From Elmis aenea (lineage: Eukaryota; Arthropoda; Insecta; Coleoptera; Elmidae): DNA of 64,000 nt. The notes beneath the pieces are model-generated. The model had not been told where the DNA came from, did no database searches, and worked only from the letters and a program-made list of their open reading frames with translations. Shown here in pieces: positions 33,026 to 43,554 of this stretch. The translations under genes and the position numbers were made by a program. The DNA is taken from positions 45,080,970-45,144,969 of the forward strand of contig OX393579.1 in assembly GCA_947652605.1 (NCBI GenBank), read 5' to 3'. Numbering within the stretch: position 1 is the stretch's first letter; each line of letters starts with the position of its first letter.

Positions 33026-34374
33026 GACATTATATGTACACATAAAAATATTAATAGAAAACACATTTTGGTATGGTTTTTTATTGCTTACACTTATTGT
33101 TTTAAGCAATTTGTTAAAATTATAAAAATACACTAGTTGTAACTTATACATTTAATTGTGTCTATCTAACAACATAAAACAAGTTAGTTATTAAAGAAAT
33201 ATATTTACTTATTTTAAATTATATTTTCAAGAAAGAAAAACCGCTCAATACTAGACAAACAAAATATTGTAAAAGAAAAAAGCTATTTGACCAGAAAAAG
33301 TGCTGCTTCAGCAGTAACTTTTTATCAGTAATTTCTTTCAGATAATTTATACTTGTGTTCGTAAAAATAGATATGAGGTATTCAGTAAACAATATATTTT
33401 TGCTGAGTAAATGTTTCTGTTGAAACGATTCCTTTAAACTTTCGACATGCGTAGTACGAAGAAAGTACATTTATTGTGATCGCGAAAATGTTAATTTCAT
33501 TTTGAAATGGCCTGCATAGAACCTAACCATGCACATAAATAAATCGGAATTAATTAATTTGTTAATCCAAAAAGCACATAATTCCGACACAAAACCCCTG
33601 AAATATAATATTTAATGAGTATTGATTCCCAAATACAATGAATAGACTTATAATCCCTTCGAAGTTTCAAACGTTTATTGGACGTGGCGTATTAAAGTTG
33701 ATATTGAAACCGAAGGGTGCTGTTAAACATGCCATGAGAATTTTATAAAAAAAAGTACATTTTAAAGTAATTTGACAAGTAAATAAAAAATAAGCGTATG
33801 TTGGAAAAGCGTTATTCAAATGTCTTACAATATAACACGAATAAAATACACTTATACGACGTCTAAGGTGAATTGATTGATAGGCGGCTATGAAACATCC
33901 ACTTGTCTGCGAACACCTGATACGATTCAGGCTTTGTTGTGAGAAGAGATACTCGAACTTTACGCTATTCTTTTGTGATTTATCACCACTAATACGAAGT
34001 CGTTTTTGTCTTCGTATAATCTTTATAATAATTGAAAATTCCCATATAGTACAATTATTTTTCATGGCTCCAATATTATTTCATGTACTTTTTAAATGAA
34101 TAACAGGGTACAAATACTGACGCCCTATTTACTAAAACATGTAACACTTCGAAAAAACTAGTTTATGAGTATTTCAACATTAGTTAAACAAATAAACGTT
34201 AACATTTTACGGTCGCAACAAATGTGCTTATAGGAAAGAATGACAAAGATGCAAGTACAATAAAAAAGGAAGACAACAGGAACCCAAAATTTTGGGACGG
34301 TCGCGCTTAGTTAGTTAACAACAAACCAAATGAAGGAGTTTGTGTGTTTTTTGTTCCCTACGGTGTTATAATTG
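33026..34374. other. Unassigned A+T-rich stretch
   Basis: The longest open frame (33667-34065, minus, 132 codons) has no recognisable motif and is judged chance. No RNA or repeat structure seen. Confidence 0.35.
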
Positions 34375-34382
34375 CTCTAGAC

Positions 34383-34601
34383 CAGTGGTCTCCAAAGTGG
34401 GGTGCACGCTTCCCTGGAGGTGCGCGCACCCCTAGGTGTGCGCAAGATAATTTCTGGAGTGCGCGGGATAATTCGCAATACATTAATATTTCTAATTCCA
34501 CCGCAAAATTTGCATATTATGTGATTTTTTAAAAAGGGGTGCACGCTAATCCTGCGACGTTATAGTAAGGATGCGCGACCAAAAAAGTTTGGAGACCGCT
34601 G
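34383..34601. mobile_element. hAT-type MITE, 219 bp
   Basis: Ends CAGTGGTCTCCAAAGTGGGG and, from the right, CAGCGGTCTCCAAACTTTTT are flanked by a perfect 8-bp duplication CTCTAGAC (34375-34382 and 34602-34609). The subtermini carry GGTGCACGC/GTGCGCGC repeats. Non-coding; an open frame crossing it (34344-34532) is incidental. Confidence 0.93.
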
Positions 34602-34843
34602 CTCTAGACCTGTGTACAACGTAAAACAACGTTTGATGGTCCAACCATATTATAAAGACGATCGCGAGCCATAATTGAAAATAATAAACATATGAGTAAT
34701 AAGTACTCTTCTGGTGATATATTTAATTCTAGTGCAAAATTAGCTATGTATATATCTACGACTTTGATAATAGATTCAAAATATGCTCCGTAGGTTATTA
34801 AAGGTTCAAACTATCTCCTTAGCCGGTTTCAGAAATGTAAATA

Positions 34844-36094
34844 TACAGGGTGCGGCAGAACCGATTAAGCGGTTGGAGGGGGTCAATACTAGGGTAAGGC
34901 AATTGCACGTGGTCTCCCTCTGTTCCTTCGGTGACCCCATTTCAGTAGCCAGCATGGTTTACCGTGCGCGCGTATTTTGAAAACAACCGATCTGTGATCC
35001 CGACGCAAAGAACTTTTCGGTGACGGTTCAACATTCAGCTCAACATTCCTATTCGCATTACAACACAATACGGTCTTGGGTTAGGCAGTTGAAGGAAACT
35101 GGTAGTACACTAAGAAGTGATGCACATGGCCGACGGTCCATCAAAACACCAGAAAATGTGCAGCTGGTGAGAGCGGTCGCCAAGACGTTCTGTTTGAAGG
35201 CATGCTGTTACCTTTACAGATGTCAGATCGCAGTTTGAGGAAGATCTACATTTCGATTTGAATTTTCATCCCTTCAAAATAATGATAGCTCAAGAATTGA
35301 GCCCAGCAGATCACCAAAATCTGTGAGAGCAAGTGCTTGCACAGATCTCTCCCAAGGCAGCTTTCTTCAGTAGCGACGAGGCACTTTTTTACCTCAGTGT
35401 GGCTGTGAATAAGCAACATTTTCGCTACTGGGATAGAAAATTAACCTCCGAATTATTCACGAAAGACCGCTACATTCCTCTAAACTAACGGTGTGCTGTG
35501 CCGCATCACAATTTGGCGTAATAGGCCCGTACTTTTTTGAGGAGGAAGGCATGACCGTGAATTCCGAACATTATGTTGCAAATTTTCTGCAGCCCAGAAT
35601 GAAAGAGACTGTTAAAGAAGAGAGATTGGTTCCAACAGGATGTGGTTACAGCTCACGCAGCCCGAAATTCACTCAATGTTTTGAGAGAACTGTTACCCGG
35701 ACGTCAGGTATCTGGTCTCTTAGGGGTAATATGGGGTGGCCTGCGCGGTCACCAGATTTGAGCATTTATGATTGCTTTCTTTGGGAATATCTGAAGGAAA
35801 AGGTGTTTAAACGTCGCCCTCGCACCTTACCAGAGCTAAGGGAGCGGATTATTGAATAAGTTAACGCCATACCCAGCGAGATGTGTTAACGAGCTGTACA
35901 AAACTTAAGAGGTCGTCTCAAACAGTGTTTTGCTGCTAATGGCCGCCATCTTGGTGACACTATTTTCAAAACTTAATAATTATAAATAGTATGTACTGCT
36001 AACTTTGAAAATAAAAACATTTTTTCTCTATATACGCCCCATTACTTTTTTATAACCCATCAAAACTGCTTAATCGGTTCTACCGCACCCTGTA
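34844..36094 (+). mobile_element. Near full-length mariner-like transposon, TACAGGGTG ends
   Basis: Ends are TACAGGGTGCGGCAGAACCG and, from the right, TACAGGGTGCGGTAGAACCG, continuing as inverted repeats of about 30 bp. The inside (about 1.2 kb) is a single decayed transposase reading left to right. Size, organisation and termini are those of an ordinary Tc1/mariner-type transposon, making this the best model for the source of the TACAGGGTG palindromes in the window. Confidence 0.88.
34955..35955 (+). pseudogene. Mariner-like transposase, decayed, all three catalytic blocks visible
   Basis: In order: a short N-terminal piece (NNRSVIPTQRTF, 34982-35017); a helix-turn-helix and linker (NTIRSWVRQLKETGSTLRSD, GRRSIKTPENVQLVRAVAK, 35050-35180); DLHFDLNFHPFKI with HPFK (35247-35280); the first aspartate in AFFSSDEALF and QHFRYWDRK (35355-35440); SQFGVIGPYFFEEEGMTVNS (35497-35560) with FLQPRM; a frameshifted second block near 35630-35655 (a WFQQDGATAH-like motif can be made out); and the third aspartate in GWPARSPDLSIYDCFLWEYL (35734-35795). 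Multiple stops and frameshifts make it non-functional. Confidence 0.88.
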
Positions 36095-37975
36095 TTTTCA
36101 TCACTGAAGTTTCAAAGACAGTTAATTAAAATTGGTGCTTCAAGCAGTTGTGTAAACGATATTTGCATTGTGAGTTATCACCAGCAAAAAATGTTAAACG
36201 TACGACTTTTTTCGTAAAATAATAAAACATATTTGTGAGAACATCTCAAATAAAATTTTAGATGGTGAAAGACATTTGCAATATTTGCATGTTTTTATTT
36301 CACTATTACGCATTTTTGTAATTTCTTTTCTCTAATGTATTTTTTCTTTCAAGTTAAAATTCACGGTAATTAATGACCTTCATTACATCCCCCTACATCC
36401 TCGTTAGCCTAATTATTAAGTAGCCCTCGTTAAAAATTTGACCTGTTGTGATATCTATGTTTTAAAAACGTGACCCTACCCATGTGACTCATTATGTACA
36501 CTGTAGAGTATGTATTTAGGAAGTGTTTATATAATTAGTTGTAAAACTGGCCATTACTTCTTGTATACCCTAACGTAACTCAATAATTTTTCTTGAAATT
36601 GCAGTTATTGTAGATTTTTTTGCTAAATTTTAGTTTCATTTAAACATTTAAGCAATTAATATTGTTTCGTTTTGTAAACTTTGTTTTGTAGCAATGGATT
36701 TATATTTTTTGCCGGGGACATGGCTGTGTAAAGCTGACGTTACAATAATGAATCATGATTCATTAGAAGGTAAGCATAATTTTTCAAATAATGCTACAAT
36801 GTTTTTCGATTGAGACCATGATTTATCACACTAAGCGCTGTTGTCAGTGGAGCAAACATATTTTTTAATTATGAGCAAATTTAATTGAGGGGACGATGTC
36901 TACTGCAGACCAGGGTGCAAAAAATATTTTTTGAACAAAGGTTATCAGTTTTAATTATTATAAATTTACATTAGCAAATTCTTACATTTTATCCAAGAAA
37001 CTCTCTAGATTTGAGAGTCGTTTGCTTGAAAATTTTCTTTTAATTTTCATTTCTTACTCCGGTAGTTTAAGGTGAGAAAATATTTGTTAGCATTAATACC
37101 TAAACTTTTTACAGATCTATAGGTAATTATTATAAATGTCAGTTTTCGACAAAAATTTAAGTTAAAAATCAATCAATCAATTTAAACGCGTAGGCTTGTT
37201 TTCAAATTTAACTGTCAGTGCGAGGAAAAATAATTAATTTGAAACATTTAAAACATAGATACTTTACTTTGTTCAACAAATATTAAGAGAAAATTGAAAA
37301 CTAGTAATAATGGTTCTGTTTAATTTGCGACTTTATATTAATTACACATCTATGCTTAACAGAGTATTCATTTCACAAAATTTAATATATCTAAATCGAA
37401 GTACCCAATCTATTCCGAATTATTTCTGCTGCTAAATTCCCATTGAGTTCATCTTTCGTCGTCTTGTCATTCGATATTAAACCAAGAAGTTCAATATCAG
37501 AGAATCCGAGGATAATCTTCCTGTGTCTTTATGTTACCGTATTACGGTGAGTATATTACTCGATATAAAGAGGACACGTTCGATCATGCTGCTTCATAGT
37601 ATTATTATTGCGATCTGAAATCCAATCCGCTTCTGAGAGCACTGAAACGTATGAGAGAGATATAAAAGTAAAACCTTCGATTTTAATTTTAAAGCGATTG
37701 CTGGAGATAAAAGGCAGGTATACGAGCATCAATACGAGATAATGATTAAATTTGCTCTTGCTCTGAGGTATGTATGATTCTTATAGCCGTCTAAATGAAA
37801 ATGTCAGCATTGCGTTAATAAAGTTGATCATATCGAATATTTATAGTTATGTAATCATCTTAAACTGTCATTTGTTTTCTTCCATCAAGATAATACTTTT
37901 TTTAATGAAAAAAAAAACAAGTATTAGAGCGAATAACGTACTCACCTGACCTGGTATTGTGTGATTTTTGGTTAT
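36095..37975. other. Mostly unassigned; one exon candidate and one MITE scrap
   Basis: The stretch is A+T-rich. A possible short exon lies at 36692-36769. At 37228-37270 AATTAATTTGAAACATTTAA and AACATAGATACTTTACTTTG matches the interior of the satellite MITE (27930-27975; 1218-1262 inverted), so a scrap of that family is present. The remainder shows nothing. Confidence 0.45.
36692..36769 (+). CDS. Candidate internal or first coding exon, gene unknown
   Basis: A T-rich tract ending TTTGTTTTGTAG immediately precedes the segment and GTAAGC follows it, so both splice signals are good. An ATG at 36694 opens 25 codons, MDLYFLPGTWLCKADVTIMN then HDSLE, ending in phase 1. The first eight residues recall the start of delta/epsilon glutathione S-transferases (DLYYLPGS), but the homology does not continue, so I make no functional claim. 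It is the only well-bordered exon-like segment I found outside the mobile elements. Confidence 0.25.
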
Positions 37976-37997
37976 TTTTGATTGGGTGTGGGTCATA

Positions 37998-38112
37998 TTC
38001 CCGAAAGCCAACTTCCCGACAGCCTTCTTCCCGACAGTCAAATTCCCGACATACAAACTTCCCGACAGACGAACTTCCCGAAATCCAACTTCCCGACAGC
38101 CAACGTCCCGAA
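37998..38112. repeat. Left terminal array of 15-16-bp units
   Basis: Seven to eight head-to-tail units with the core TTCCCGACAG followed by a variable 5-6-base spacer. The order of spacer variants near the outer end is the same as in the right array read from the other strand (AGCC-AAC, AGCC-TTC, AGTC-AAA, ATAC-AAAC), so the outer units were paired before the arrays diverged. Confidence 0.9.
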
Positions 38113-38390
38113 AAAATTAAATGTATTATTTTGACCCCAAAAAACAAATCAGATTACTTTTATTGATTTTTTTATTAGAAGAACATACGAGAGATGCATA
38201 CTATATAGGTACAAAATAAAAATTTAAAACTAAATTTTATATCTTTTTTATTAAAAAATATAAGTATCTACATTGTATTCAATAATTATTATAATTAATT
38301 ACTACGTCAACTAAACTAACTATGTTTTAAATTGAAACGCTATGTGCAATACCGCGAAGGTAGTCCATTATAGATCTATTATTACGATCA

Positions 38391-39419
38391 TCAATAACAG
38401 TTAATATTTTCTCGATCGTTGGTCGCCTTCTTCCGCTTCGGACCGGGTTCACCGCGAAGTATACCCTCCACTTGATTTTCTACTTGCTGTTGTTCTTTTT
38501 GAAACTCTTCTATTATTCTGTAGACGCCAATGTGTATTCCTCCAACTACATTTTCCCATCTCCTATGCCAAGCTTCGATGTGGTTACTAGTGCGTGGCAC
38601 ACCCAGTTGAATTGAGTCATACACGGACCACAAACTTGGTGGAAACAGAGGCAAAGCTCGGATAGCAGTCCTATTTCGCAAATAACGTCTTATTCTTCCA
38701 TGAACGTAGTTATTTTCGAACCACTCAATCACTTCACTAACTTCTGGTGGTAAAAACGATTTAAGAACATTAAATGCTTCTGGAATTTCATCTGAGGGAA
38801 CAAATGCTAATGCAAACAAATGACGCAACATTAGGCTGAATTCTTCGTCTGTGCCGTATCGAGATGTAAATCCACTTGCTTGAATCTTTCTCCAAATACA
38901 CTGTCCCAGGTGGAAGAAACAAACTTTATTCGACACTTCCGGAAATTCACTTTTAGAAGCGTTAATTGCAGCCAGTTCCAGATCAGTTAGTATAGTCTGT
39001 GGCTTTAGTTCTATTTCATTTTCTTCACCGAAATCAATTAAGTCTTGAAACACACGTTTGTAATTTTCTTTGCTCTTGTTGGTCATTAATACGTAAACTA
39101 GGGGTAGACATCGGCAATTTTCAGAACCAACGGGTGCATGTATCGTATAAAGCTGATAAAAAATTGTGGGTGCAGTTTTAAACGTACCGTCCATAATCCA
39201 ATACTTGGCCTTTGATAAATGTTGAACATTTAATTTTGTTGTAAAAACCATTATTCTATCTTCTCCCACTGAAGAGTCTCTAATAAGAAATAGTTCTCCA
39301 TTTAAGGTTTTACGTAAAGAAAGTGGAATATTAATTTCATCCAGCGACTGTGGTTCGGATGGTCTGTCTGCTTGTCGTACTCGTTTTATTACCTTGCGAA
39401 GAGCATTTTTTGATGGCAT
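38391..39419 (-). CDS. MULE transposase (Phantom-like), 342 aa
   Basis: Predicted DDE transposase of the Mutator-like superfamily, acting in the nucleus on the terminal repeats of its own element. Visible blocks: PSEPQSLDEINIPLSL (about 20-35), where insect MULE proteins lead into the core; AKYWIMDGTFKTAPTIFYQL (71-90) with the first acidic residue D77; ILTDLELAAINAS (143-155) with D146; KVCFFHLGQCIWRKIQ (165-180) with the diagnostic C-x2-H; TSNHIEAWHRRW (277-288) with E282 as the likely third acidic residue; and a basic tail GPKRKKATNDREN. No N-terminal FLYWCH-type finger is present and the frame is open for about 21 codons upstream of this ATG, so an upstream exon may be missing or the protein truncated. 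No internal stop. Confidence 0.88.
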   Translation of the reverse strand: MPSKNALRKVIKRVRQADRPSEPQSLDEINIPLSLRKTLNGELFLIRDSSVGEDRIMVFTTKLNVQHLSKAKYWIMDGTFKTAPTIFYQLYTIHAPVGSENCRCLPLVYVLMTNKSKENYKRVFQDLIDFGEENEIELKPQTILTDLELAAINASKSEFPEVSNKVCFFHLGQCIWRKIQASGFTSRYGTDEEFSLMLRHLFALAFVPSDEIPEAFNVLKSFLPPEVSEVIEWFENNYVHGRIRRYLRNRTAIRALPLFPPSLWSVYDSIQLGVPRTSNHIEAWHRRWENVVGGIHIGVYRIIEEFQKEQQQVENQVEGILRGEPGPKRKKATNDRENINCY

Positions 39420-39494
39420 GTACGGCTGAATCAGTGGAGGAGCGACAACGGTGTTACTCTGAATAATCTGACATGGCAGATTTTAGTTTTCCCA

Positions 39495-39728
39495 GATTTT
39501 GGGCTGTAGGGAAGTTGGAATGTCGGAAAGTTCGTCTGTCGGGAAGTTAGTCTGTCGGGAATTTAGTCTGTCGGGAATTTAGTCTGTCGGGAATTTAGTC
39601 TGTCGGGAAGTTAGTCAGTCGGGAAGTCGGTTTCGGGAAGTTTGACTGTCGGGAAGTTTGTATGTCGGGAATTTGACTGTCGGGAAGAAGGCTGTCGGGA
39701 AGTTGGCAGTCGGGAATTCGTCCGGCAC
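39495..39728. repeat. Right terminal array of 15-17-bp units
   Basis: About 14 head-to-tail units of TCGGGAAGTTNGTCTG, the inverse of the left array. Five consecutive copies of TTTAGTCTGTCGGGAA-type units at 39540-39605 are almost identical, showing recent local amplification that makes this terminus about twice as long as the left one. Confidence 0.9.
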
Positions 39729-39738
39729 CCTTTTGATT

Positions 39739-40027
39739 TATGTGGTGTAGAAAGTCTTTGTCTGAAAAGGATAATAATACTACCGTGTACGATTATTTTG
39801 CAAGTATTCTGAAAACCCATTGGTCGAGTTGTTAAGCTGGGGGTAGGTACATTAGTCATGTGAGTTGATCAACTCACTTGAATTCATGTGACATGAAAAT
39901 CTTTGTATGTTTACATGCTTCATTTGAGATTGTATTGTGTTGGATGACTCAAGATGGCGAAAGTGGTAGTACGTAGAGCTATTCTTCAAACTGTTACCGT
40001 AGCTTCTGAATTATTAGAGAGTTATCG
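39739..40027. other. Unassigned spacer between two elements
   Basis: No gene or repeat recognised. A small palindrome around TGAGTTGATCAACTCA at 39860 is probably incidental. Confidence 0.4.
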
Positions 40028-40030
40028 TAA

Positions 40031-40820
40031 AGCCTAGTCCAGATTGTAAACAAATGTTTAGGAACAGTGTTCATGAACAATGTTCCCGATGTTTCGAAAC
40101 AGCTCAACTTTGTTTCTAGCTTGTTTCGGAACTGTTTCACTAATGTTGCGAAACAAAAAAAGCGCTGTTCCTTGTTTCCCGTTTATATGGGAAACATTGG
40201 AACATTGAACAAGTCTGTTGTCAAACACGGTTCCGTCAAACAGAGTTTTGGTTAGAGTGATTCTTGGTTACATATTTATTACAATGTGAAATCAAGAAAA
40301 AACTTTACAACTGATGGAAAAAGTGCATAGCACATCTTGTTTGTGGGATGTCACATGTCACATGTGGTGAATACAAAAATAGGAATAAAAAGAAGGATGC
40401 TTTTGGAAATATTGCGCAATCATGTGATGTAACAGTTGCTAAAGTTGAAAAGAAAGTGCACATGCTAAAATCCCAATTTCGACGAACACAAAAAACTTCA
40501 AGGCACTAAGAAAAGTGGTTCTTCACCATTCTTCATTCATTGCCATAACTGGTGCCTTACATTAGTGCTTTCCGTATCCACCACCTTCTTCTTTTCTTTT
40601 CTTTATTCCTTCGGCCGTTAAGTAAAATATATAAATTGGCAGCACAAATTCCTGCAATAGTCTCACTGGACATGATAATCACTTGAGAAGCACCGAAACA
40701 CTGGCTTTAGTCTGGACGCGGAACAACGTATACAAATTGTTCCGAAACAATGTTTTGCAACTGTTTAGGCACAGTGTTCAATATTGTTCCGAAACATTTG
40801 TTTACATTCTGGACTAGGCT
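40031..40820 (+). mobile_element. PIF/Harbinger-type element, deleted, with MADF-like remnant
   Basis: Ends AGCCTAGTCCAGATTGTAAA and, from the right, AGCCTAGTCCAGAATGTAAA are flanked by TAA (40028-40030 and 40821-40823), the 3-bp TWA duplication of PIF/Harbinger. AAACAATGTTC/GGAACA-type motifs recur through both subtermini. The interior holds a MADF-like domain, the DNA-binding companion protein type of this superfamily, which supports the class. The transposase gene is absent. Confidence 0.82.
40308..40509 (+). pseudogene. MADF-like DNA-binding domain remnant
   Basis: First frame: LQLMEKVHSTSCLWDVTCHM, then a frameshift, then EYKNRNKKKDAFGNIAQSCD followed by VTVAKVEKKVHMLKSQFRRT and a stop. 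This is the MADF pattern (LI--V----LWD----EYKN---K--AW--IA-----V--VK-K---L---FRR). In PIF/Harbinger elements such a protein works with the transposase in nuclear import and DNA binding. The frameshift makes this copy non-functional. Confidence 0.75.
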
Positions 40821-40823
40821 TAA

Positions 40824-42172
40824 GATAATCGCCGAAAAAAAAGGGTTTGGGTGAAATAATGGATTGATCGCAAAGGGTCGTCGAGAGGGGGGGTAATGGG
40901 TTAAATTCCCCGGCCCGGAAATCACAGGGACCCGGACATCATCATACAATTTGTTTATTTTAAGCGCTAATTTACCGTAGAAGGACGTGCTAAAACACTT
41001 TCCCCTGAGCTCGGCGACTCTCTCGACGCCCCTGCGCAGAGGAATCGAAGGTGCCTAATAATGTAATATGCGAATTATTATTAGAGGATCCAATAAATTA
41101 CAAGCATTTTTTGAAAGTGGATTAACATCAATTCAGAAATTTTGCAACAAGATATAGCGCACAATCAGTTAAAATTTGAAATAACTATCCGTATCTTACC
41201 ATCACAAGATTGCTTTAAAAGGTTAGAATGTTTTTCTAGAGTGTTGCAAAGTGTACAGTTTCATCCTTTTTAATAAAAACGTTCAGATTGTTTTTTATTA
41301 ACCCATTTCTACACCTAATTCAGCGATATTACAAATTTATCTACGTATAGCAGTTGCCCAAGTTTATTTATTTTTATATTCCTTTCATAGTAAGTTCTAT
41401 AACCACTCATTCTTTTCATGAATGCTTAAGACATTAAACAGATTTTTCCTCTGACCATCTGATTGTCGCCATTTGGAATCAATGAAATTAAATGGAAAAC
41501 TCTGGTATTACTGGACGGTATCTTTATTTATTTATGTTTATTGAAATCCTACGTTTCGCTCATGTTTTTTTAAGAGCTTCTTCAGAGCTAAAAATATAGT
41601 AACATTTAATTTAATTGTTTTTTATCACAATATTGATCAATATTAATAAAAACAATGTATAAATATTAGTTAATAATAAAAAGCTCCTATAAAGCCGAAA
41701 TTAAATTCCATTCGCGATTTAGTCCGTATTTATAGTTAAATACTACATGTACTAGAGGCACATGATGACTCAACAAAATGCATTTGTCATCGACTAATGT
41801 ATGTCAGTGAAAAAGTTACCAACATTACGATTGCACAAATTTCCACCCACACATTTAGTTTTTGTAGTTTCTGAGTATGATGCTTTTTCTTCTTATGGGC
41901 ATTGTCAGCAGACCAGTAATGGAAGAAGTGTGTACACCATTTTAACTTAATGTAGCTTCATTCTAAAATAAAAACATCACATACGGTGAGCAGAAACACT
42001 TCTTTACCGAATGAAGTGTTTCACTCAAAATAAGATAATCTTTACGACAATGCTGTTTGAAAGAAGGCAATTTTGGCCGTCTAAATTTATTGCATAAAGA
42101 TTCTGTAATGCTCACAAGTAAAGAAAAAAAATCGGGTTAATAAAATATCGAGTGTTTTTTTTTAATCATTTA
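40824..42172. other. Unassigned stretch with a Penelope-like tail motif
   Basis: No gene recognised. Around 40890-40935 a G+C-rich scrap (CCCCGGCCCGG) may be a hAT remnant. A candidate Penelope-like 3' motif is listed at 41521-41592. Confidence 0.4.
41521..41592 (-). repeat. Penelope-like 3' motif with hammerhead-like core
   Basis: On the minus strand the sequence reads CTGAAGA-AGCTC-TTAAAAAAACAT-GAGC-GAAACG, then TAGGATTTCAATAAACATAA. CTGAAGA fits the hammerhead core CUGANGA, GCTC/GAGC can form stem II and GAAAC follows. Strings of the type CTGAAGA...GAAACGT-GATTTCAATAA are familiar from Penelope-like element tails. No reverse transcriptase is nearby, so this is a scrap and the ribozyme reading is an inference. 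Confidence 0.4.
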
Positions 42173-42800
42173 TACAGGGTGTGTAAAAATTGGCGGAAGC
42201 GCTACACGTTGCGATGTTCTTCGTAAAATTCTAAGTCGAAAATCTTAATGTGAAAATGTTGTACCATGCTTGCTGTGTCTGCAAGAGGTCCTCAAAGTTT
42301 TGACATTTAGTCCTTTAATAAGCGTTATTATTTAATACTTGCAAATGAAAAAGCTGCAATTTGGAATAAAAATAAATTTCGAATAGTATTTTTTCCTAGA
42401 TATTGTGTTCTTCCTTTAAAAAATTGGTGTTGAAAATATGTAAATCACTGATTTGAATGAAAATAATACATATGGCAACATTGTCATTAGGTGTCATCCC
42501 TGTTTTTCTCGTAATTATTTCTAGTTTGTGTTTTACGATACCCAAAAGTTTGCAGCTATGTTTACGAACTGATGACTTTCAGTTCGAACAAAAATTGTAA
42601 ATACCTAATTAAAAATTGCTGATAAAAAATATCCAAGCGCAAATCAATGTATGCAATGTTGACAATTTTTTTTTTTTTTTAATGGTTCCTGAGGCCATAG
42701 GAAGCATGGTACAAGTTTTTTGTATCAAGATTTTCGACTTAAAATTTTACGAAGGACATCGTCACGTGTAGCGCTTCCGCCAATTTATACACACCCTGTA
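42173..42800. mobile_element. Palindromic TACAGGGTGTGTA element
   Basis: Ends are TACAGGGTGTGTAAAAATTG and, from the right, TACAGGGTGTGTATAAATTG, both running into GGCGGAAGCGCTACACGT. The arms continue for about 110 bp (CTTCGTAAAATTCTAAGTCG against CGACTTAAAATTTTACGAAG). The loop contains no coding sequence. TA borders both ends. Confidence 0.82.
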
Positions 42801-42953
42801 TTGCAGATCCTTAAAATGTTTTCTATTTATGAACCTCTTTACTGGTTTGCAGACTGCACTTTGCGAAATTGGTTCTCAGTGCGGGTATAATTCATTAAAT
42901 AATTGACAAACTTTTGTTGAGTACGTTTTTACCGCAGTAAGAACCGTCTAGAG

Positions 42954-43554
42954 CTGTGATTCTCAACCCGGGAGGCGCGGTAACAAAGACCAACCTAATT
43001 TTTGTCCTTTTCCAACATAGCTTCAACACAGAATGCACGTAAAAAAAAACTGCCTACGACGCCGTGATAGTGTCGCGTGCGAAAACCGGCTCTAACGCGC
43101 GATCAACTGACGTTATCCGCTTTGCGTGTACAAGGCCTCAAATCGTACAGCACGGCACAGACACGATAAATACGCTCGAACCCAGTTCGTAGGTTAACGG
43201 TGCAATCGCCGTAATAGTGCACAAATTCAAATCATAGAGCTTCGGTATTAGCGCGAAAAGAGCGCCCGAACTCAGTTCTTGGAGCGCAGTTAAGGGGTTA
43301 AAGAAGGCGCCAAATTTATCAAGGGGAGACGCGAAAAAATGAAAGGAAAAACTTTTTATTGCAACACGTAACCAAAGTGAAACGGGACGGTTGAAAAAAC
43401 AATTGTAGGTTCTTTTTTAATTGTCAGTGTGAAGCAGGAGACAGACGGTTTTGAAAACAATTCGAGGAACTTTTTTTTAATCGCCGCTGATAAAAGAATA
43501 AAAAGGAAAGCGCTTGATAGTTGGGTGCAAGATCAAAAAGGTTGAAAAACACTG
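42954..43554. mobile_element. hAT-type relic with divergent ends
   Basis: The left end CTGTGATTCTCAACCCGGGA and the right end, from the other strand, CAGTGTTTTTCAACCTTTTT are decayed forms of the hAT end CAGTG-TTCTCAACC. Flanks GTCTAGAG (42946-42953) and GTCAAGAG (43555-43562) match at 7 of 8 positions. The interior has a G+C-rich block (43040-43280) but no transposase pattern. Confidence 0.65.

Larger units (their letters stand above)
37984..39730 (-). mobile_element. Mutator-like element with tandem-repeat termini and intact transposase exon
   Basis: Ends are GGGTGTGGGTCATATTCCCG and, from the right, GGGTGCCGGACGAATTCCCG, flanked by a perfect 8-bp duplication TTTTGATT (37976-37983 and 39731-39738). 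The inverted termini are arrays of a 15-16-bp unit (TTCCCGACAGNCAAAC), about 8 copies at the left and about 14 at the right. Between them lies a 342-codon MULE transposase frame on the minus strand. Clean termini, an exact duplication and an open frame indicate a recent arrival. Confidence 0.9.

Noticed and set aside
33667..34065. 132-codon minus-strand open frame
   Set aside because: No recognisable domain, signal or repeat; an overlapping plus-strand frame is equally open.
36694..36769. Glutathione S-transferase N-terminal exon
   Set aside because: Only MDLYFLPG resembles the family; the following residues do not continue the thioredoxin-fold start.
37998..39728. CRISPR-like repeat-spacer pattern in the TTCCCGACAG arrays
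   Set aside because: Spacers are only 5-6 bases and the arrays are inverted copies at the ends of a MULE.
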